Assembly (NCBI GenBank): GCA_044370695.1
Contig: JBILVB010000013.1
Coordinates: 1-42,431 of the forward strand
Direction of reading: 5' to 3'
DNA from: JBEIFW01 sp044370695
GTDB taxonomy: Bacteria; Actinomycetota; Acidimicrobiia; Acidimicrobiales; Ilumatobacteraceae
Length of the DNA: 42,431 nt
The translations under genes and the position numbers were made by a program. The notes beneath the pieces are model-generated. The model did no database searches. It was not told the origin of the DNA and worked only from the letters and a program-made list of their open reading frames with translations. Positions 39,281 to 42,431 of the stretch are shown here, piece after piece. Position 1 is the stretch's first letter, and the number at the start of each line of letters is the position of its first letter.

Positions 39281-40666
39281 TCAGTCGGTGGTGGCCGAGC
39301 GGCGCTGTTCGCGGTAGTCGCGCGCCGCACCCTCTTCGGGCTCGACTTCGAGGGTGACGCCGTCGATGGCCACCACGCGCACCCGGTCGCCGTTCTTCAC
39401 CGGTGTGGCTCGGTTGGTGCGCGCTCGCCAACGCGAGCCCTCCACCAGCACCACGCCATCCGGGTCGATGTCGCCCACGGCGGCACCCATCGAGCCGATC
39501 ATCCACTCGCGGCCGATCGTGGGTGTGGCGAACCGCGTGCGCACCATCGACGGCATACCGACGATGAACGTGAGCGCGCACCCACCGATGCCCACCAGCA
39601 GGGTGAGCCAACCGAGTCGCAGGCTCGTCCCGGCCAGCGGCTCGAACAGCCACAGGCTGCCCACCGCGGTGAGCGCGATACCCACACCGGTCCAGAACCG
39701 AGGGATACCCACCTGCACGTCGATGGCGAAGGCCACCATCGCCAGCACGAGCAGGGCCACGGCCCAGCCGCGGGCCGGCAGTTCGGCCAGGCCGAAGCAG
39801 CCCAGGAACGCGCACACCGCGCCCACCACGCCGGCCACGCCGACACCGGCGGTGAACAGTTCGAACACGAGCAGCGCCATGCCGATGACGAACAGCAGGT
39901 AGGCCACCGGCGGGCTGGCCACCGTGTGCATCATCTGGTTGCCGAAGGTGAGCTTCGAGAAGCGCACCGTGGTGAGCGTCTTCTGCGCCTGGCCCTCGTC
40001 GTTCACCTGATCGGTGGCGGTGTTCAGCACCACCCCATCGGCCTCGACGCCGTCCATCGCCAGCACCATGCTGCGGATCGTGGGCACACCGAGGTCGGTG
40101 GTGTCGAGCTTCAGCGCACCCAGGGTGCGGGCCTCCTGGAAGCTGAGCGACCCGTTGCGCAGCCGGTCGTCGGCGGCGCCGAACGTGAGCTGCTCGCCGT
40201 TCACCTGGATCATGCGACCCGTGTAGCCCATGCGGCTGCCGCTGACCATGGCGGTGACGTCGGCGACCGCCATCAACTGGGCGGGCAGGCCGTAGATGCG
40301 GGCGCTGCCCGACGGCCCGATCCAGATGCCGATGGGTAGTGGCGCGGTGGCAACCCGTTCGATGAGCCGGCGCATGTCGGCGGCCGAGGCCACCTCGCCG
40401 CCGGTGTTGATCTGCAAGATGAGCGCCTGCGAGCCGTTGGCGATCGCCCGGTCGATGGCGGAGTCGATGGCGTCGATGACCACACCGTCGAACAAACCGG
40501 TCACCTGCAGCACGTCGACCGGTGGCAGCGACTCGTCGGTGGCGCTGCCGGTGTCGACCGGTACCGGCTCGGTGGGGGGAACCGACGCCGACGCCGAACC
40601 CGACAGGGCCAGGCCGATGGCCGCCACGAGGGGGGCGACCACGACCGCCATGACTAGTCTGCGCAC
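39281..40666 (-). CDS. NfeD-family membrane protein (ClpP-like/NfeD)
   Basis: A 461-residue protein from GTG 40666, with GGAGG 5 bp upstream; a Met 5 codons later is less well placed. A signal-like segment is followed by a ClpP/SppA-like domain (LQINTGGEVASAADMRRLI, PSGSARIYGLPAQ), about five hydrophobic segments (VAYLLFVIGMALLVFELF and following), and an OB-fold NfeD domain (GVVLVEGSRWRARTN, GDRVRVVAIDG). NfeD proteins are linked to membrane-protein quality control with stomatin/SPFH partners; none is here. The nucleophile serine of active members (AASAG) is not obvious at the expected site. Confidence 0.88.
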   Translation of the reverse strand: MRRLVMAVVVAPLVAAIGLALSGSASASVPPTEPVPVDTGSATDESLPPVDVLQVTGLFDGVVIDAIDSAIDRAIANGSQALILQINTGGEVASAADMRRLIERVATAPLPIGIWIGPSGSARIYGLPAQLMAVADVTAMVSGSRMGYTGRMIQVNGEQLTFGAADDRLRNGSLSFQEARTLGALKLDTTDLGVPTIRSMVLAMDGVEADGVVLNTATDQVNDEGQAQKTLTTVRFSKLTFGNQMMHTVASPPVAYLLFVIGMALLVFELFTAGVGVAGVVGAVCAFLGCFGLAELPARGWAVALLVLAMVAFAIDVQVGIPRFWTGVGIALTAVGSLWLFEPLAGTSLRLGWLTLLVGIGGCALTFIVGMPSMVRTRFATPTIGREWMIGSMGAAVGDIDPDGVVLVEGSRWRARTNRATPVKNGDRVRVVAIDGVTLEVEPEEGAARDYREQRRSATTD

Positions 40667-40668
40667 AC

Positions 40669-41517
40669 GTGCCTCCGAAGCGCCTCGATCCAGGTGAGTT
40701 CCTGAGCGCCACCCGGCTGATCGTCGTCGCAGGCAAGGGTGGTGTCGGGAAGACCACGGTAACCGCAGTTCTGGCCCGCGCCGCATGTGAAATCGGGCTG
40801 CGGGTTCTGGTGGTGGAACTCGACGGCAAACCGCAGCTGCAGACGCTGGTGGGCGACATCCCCACGCTGGGCCTCACGGCGTCCGATGCGCTGGCCGAGT
40901 ACCTCGATACGCATGGACTGGCGCGGGTGGCCAAGCGGTTGTCGACCAGCGGCGTGATCGACGTCGTGTCCACCGCAGCGCCGGGCATCGACGACATCGT
41001 CGTGCTCGGCAAGCTGAAGCAACTCGAGCGCAGCGACCAGTACGACCTCGTCCTGGTCGACGGCCCGGCTGCCGGTCACGCCATCACGTTCCTGCTGTCG
41101 GCGCGCAGCCTGCTCGACACCGTGCGCGCCGGGCCCATCCGCACCCAGGCCACGGAGGTGCTCGAGATGCTGGCCGATCCGGCCCGCTGCCAGGTGGTGC
41201 TGGTCACGCTCCCCGAGACCACGCCGGTGAACGAACTCATCGACACCGCCTTCGCGCTCGAGGACCGGGTGGGCGTGCAACTGGGGCCAGTGGTGGTGAA
41301 TGGGGTCGACGCAGGCCCGCCGCTGGCGGTGTCCGCCGACACCGACCCGACGCTGGCTGCTGCGGCGCGCTACCGCACCAGCCGTCGGGCACTGCACGCC
41401 GCCGAGATCGAGCGCCTGTCCGACCTGCTGGCCCTCCCCCAGATTCACCTCCCCCACCTGGTCGCCGCGGGCCTCGAGGCGCATCACATCGACGAACTCG
41501 CGGCCGGGCTGCGATGA
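40669..41517 (+). CDS. ArsA/Get3-type ATPase, subunit 1
   Basis: A 282-residue P-loop ATPase of the SIMIBI class starting at GTG 40669. LIVVAGKGGVGKTTVTAVLA is the deviant Walker A with the signature Lys, and DLVLVDGPAAGHAITFLL follows as switch II. It resembles the first of the paired ArsA-like proteins of actinobacteria (BagA/BagB, Rv3679-Rv3680 of Mycobacterium tuberculosis). It overlaps the second ATPase gene (ATGA), as expected for a heteromeric pair. The start is only 2 bp from the divergent NfeD start, so its ribosome-binding site lies inside the neighbouring gene. Confidence 0.85.
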   Translation: MPPKRLDPGEFLSATRLIVVAGKGGVGKTTVTAVLARAACEIGLRVLVVELDGKPQLQTLVGDIPTLGLTASDALAEYLDTHGLARVAKRLSTSGVIDVVSTAAPGIDDIVVLGKLKQLERSDQYDLVLVDGPAAGHAITFLLSARSLLDTVRAGPIRTQATEVLEMLADPARCQVVLVTLPETTPVNELIDTAFALEDRVGVQLGPVVVNGVDAGPPLAVSADTDPTLAAAARYRTSRRALHAAEIERLSDLLALPQIHLPHLVAAGLEAHHIDELAAGLR

Positions 41518-42431
41518 GCGACCTCGCCACGGTCCTCGCCGGAGCCGACGTGGTGGTGTGCTGCGGTTCGGGCGGTGTGGGCAAGACCACCACCGCCGCC
41601 GCGCTGGGCCTGGAACTGGCGGCTCGCGGCCGCCGGGTGGTGGTGGTCACCATCGACCCGGCCCGCCGCTTGGCCGACGCGTTGGGCCTGCCCGACGGGC
41701 TGAGCAATGAGCCGACCCGGCTCGTGCTCGACAGCGCCGCGGGCGACGGAGAACTGTGGGCCACCATGCTCGACACCGCGGCCACGTTCGACGGCATCGT
41801 GCGGACCAACGCCCACACACCCGACCAGGCCGAGCGCATCCTGGCCAACCGCTTCTACCGCAACATCGCCGGCGCCCTGAGCGGCACCCAGGAGTACATG
41901 GCCGCCGAGCGTCTGCACGCCCTGCACAGCGACCCGCGGTTCGACGTGGTGGTGGTCGACACGCCACCGAGCCGCCACGCGCTCGACTTCCTCGACGCTC
42001 CCGGCACCCTCTCGCGGTTCCTCGACCACCCGCTGTTCCGGCTGCTGATGCTGCCCACCCGCCGCGGGCTGAAGGTGCTGAACGTGGCCGCTCAACCGGT
42101 GCTGCGCAGCATCGGCAAGGTGGTGGGCGGCGAGGTGCTGGCCGATGCGATCGCGTTCTTCCAGGCCTTCGACGGCATGGAGACCGGCTTTCGCCAGCGC
42201 GCCGACGAGGTGACCGAGCTGCTGCGCGCCTCGACCACCCGGTTCGTGCTCGTCGCCTCGCCGCGCCGCGACACGGCCGACGAGGCGGCGTTCTTCGCCG
42301 ACCGGCTGCGCGAGTCGTCGCTCGACGTGGCGGCGCTGGTGGTGAACCGCTGCACCCCCGACTTCGGCACGCCGGCCGTGCGGCGCCGTGCGGCCGACGC
42401 CGCGCTGTGGGCCAATCTCGACGAGCTCAAC
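41514..42431 (+). CDS. ArsA/Get3-type ATPase, subunit 2 (3' end cut by window)
   Basis: The first 306 residues of a second ArsA-like ATPase. VVVCCGSGGVGKTTTAAALG is the deviant Walker A, VVVVTIDPARRLADALG is the A-loop region, and FDVVVVDTPPSRHALDFLDAPG is switch II. The length and PARRLADALG motif match the larger partner of actinobacterial ArsA pairs. Start ATG 41514 overlaps the previous stop by ATGA. Role by homology: nucleotide-dependent handling of an anion or a tail-anchored protein, uncertain. Confidence 0.88.
   Translation, partial: MSDLATVLAGADVVVCCGSGGVGKTTTAAALGLELAARGRRVVVVTIDPARRLADALGLPDGLSNEPTRLVLDSAAGDGELWATMLDTAATFDGIVRTNAHTPDQAERILANRFYRNIAGALSGTQEYMAAERLHALHSDPRFDVVVVDTPPSRHALDFLDAPGTLSRFLDHPLFRLLMLPTRRGLKVLNVAAQPVLRSIGKVVGGEVLADAIAFFQAFDGMETGFRQRADEVTELLRASTTRFVLVASPRRDTADEAAFFADRLRESSLDVAALVVNRCTPDFGTPAVRRRAADAALWANLDELN

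Noticed and set aside
39111..41012. A 633-residue minus-strand ORF over NfeD and the first ArsA gene
   Set aside because: NfeD and ArsA domains lie in other frames; this one is His/Arg/Gly-rich noise.

Overview
The window is very GC-rich, densely packed and Actinobacteria-like. The paired ArsA-type ATPases beside an NfeD protein, the DUF1003 protein, the PPOX protein and the strong G/C third-position bias suggest a member of the Acidimicrobiia (Ilumatobacter-like). That placement is inference from gene content; no rRNA or tRNA gene was found.

Layout. 1-2.5 kb: a zinc/manganese ABC importer (permease, ATPase, binding lipoprotein, minus strand) divergent from a Fur/Zur-family repressor, with a 7-1-7 inverted repeat between them. 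2.5-5.8 kb: a LivH-LivM permease fusion, a sterol-desaturase-family protein and a methyltransferase. 5.8-12.6 kb: a redox cluster made of a GNAT/flavin amine oxidase fusion, a molybdopterin oxidoreductase, a Rieske oxygenase and a glycine/D-amino-acid-oxidase-family flavoprotein. The amine oxidase part is circularly permuted: its C-terminal FAD segment lies before its N-terminal Rossmann fold. 12.8-20 kb: a sigma-like HTH protein, a membrane-anchored sulfite-oxidase-family enzyme, a cobalamin-binding protein, an atypical SHMT-like PLP enzyme, a methyltransferase and an amidase. 20-26 kb: two isopenicillin-N-synthase-type 2OG oxygenases around a nucleoside/purine-type ABC permease pair whose ATPase gene is truncated, an XRE-cupin regulator and an SDR dehydrogenase. 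26-31.3 kb: an orphan DNA methyltransferase, a PPOX protein, a broken Ig-like gene, DUF1003, a fatty-acid desaturase and a zinc-ribbon protein.

31.5-39.1 kb is an accessory region, visibly less GC-rich, with small single-gene units: a PIN/HTH toxin-antitoxin pair, two paralogous helix-hairpin-helix proteins, a VOC protein, a MazEF-type pair, two GNATs, a cupin, a methyltransferase, a small membrane protein and a small orphan ORF. Two families of roughly 90-110 bp imperfectly palindromic repeats lie between them in one orientation, and several begin at or overlap the stop codon of the preceding gene. This resembles an integron-type cassette array without an integrase (CALIN-like), although the core sites are not canonical.

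39.3-42.4 kb returns to core-like genes: an NfeD membrane protein divergent, with a 2-bp gap, from two overlapping ArsA/Get3-type ATPases, the second cut by the window end.

The two most unusual items are the permuted GNAT-amine oxidase, whose parts match the two steps of acetyl-polyamine back-conversion, and the attC-like repeat array.
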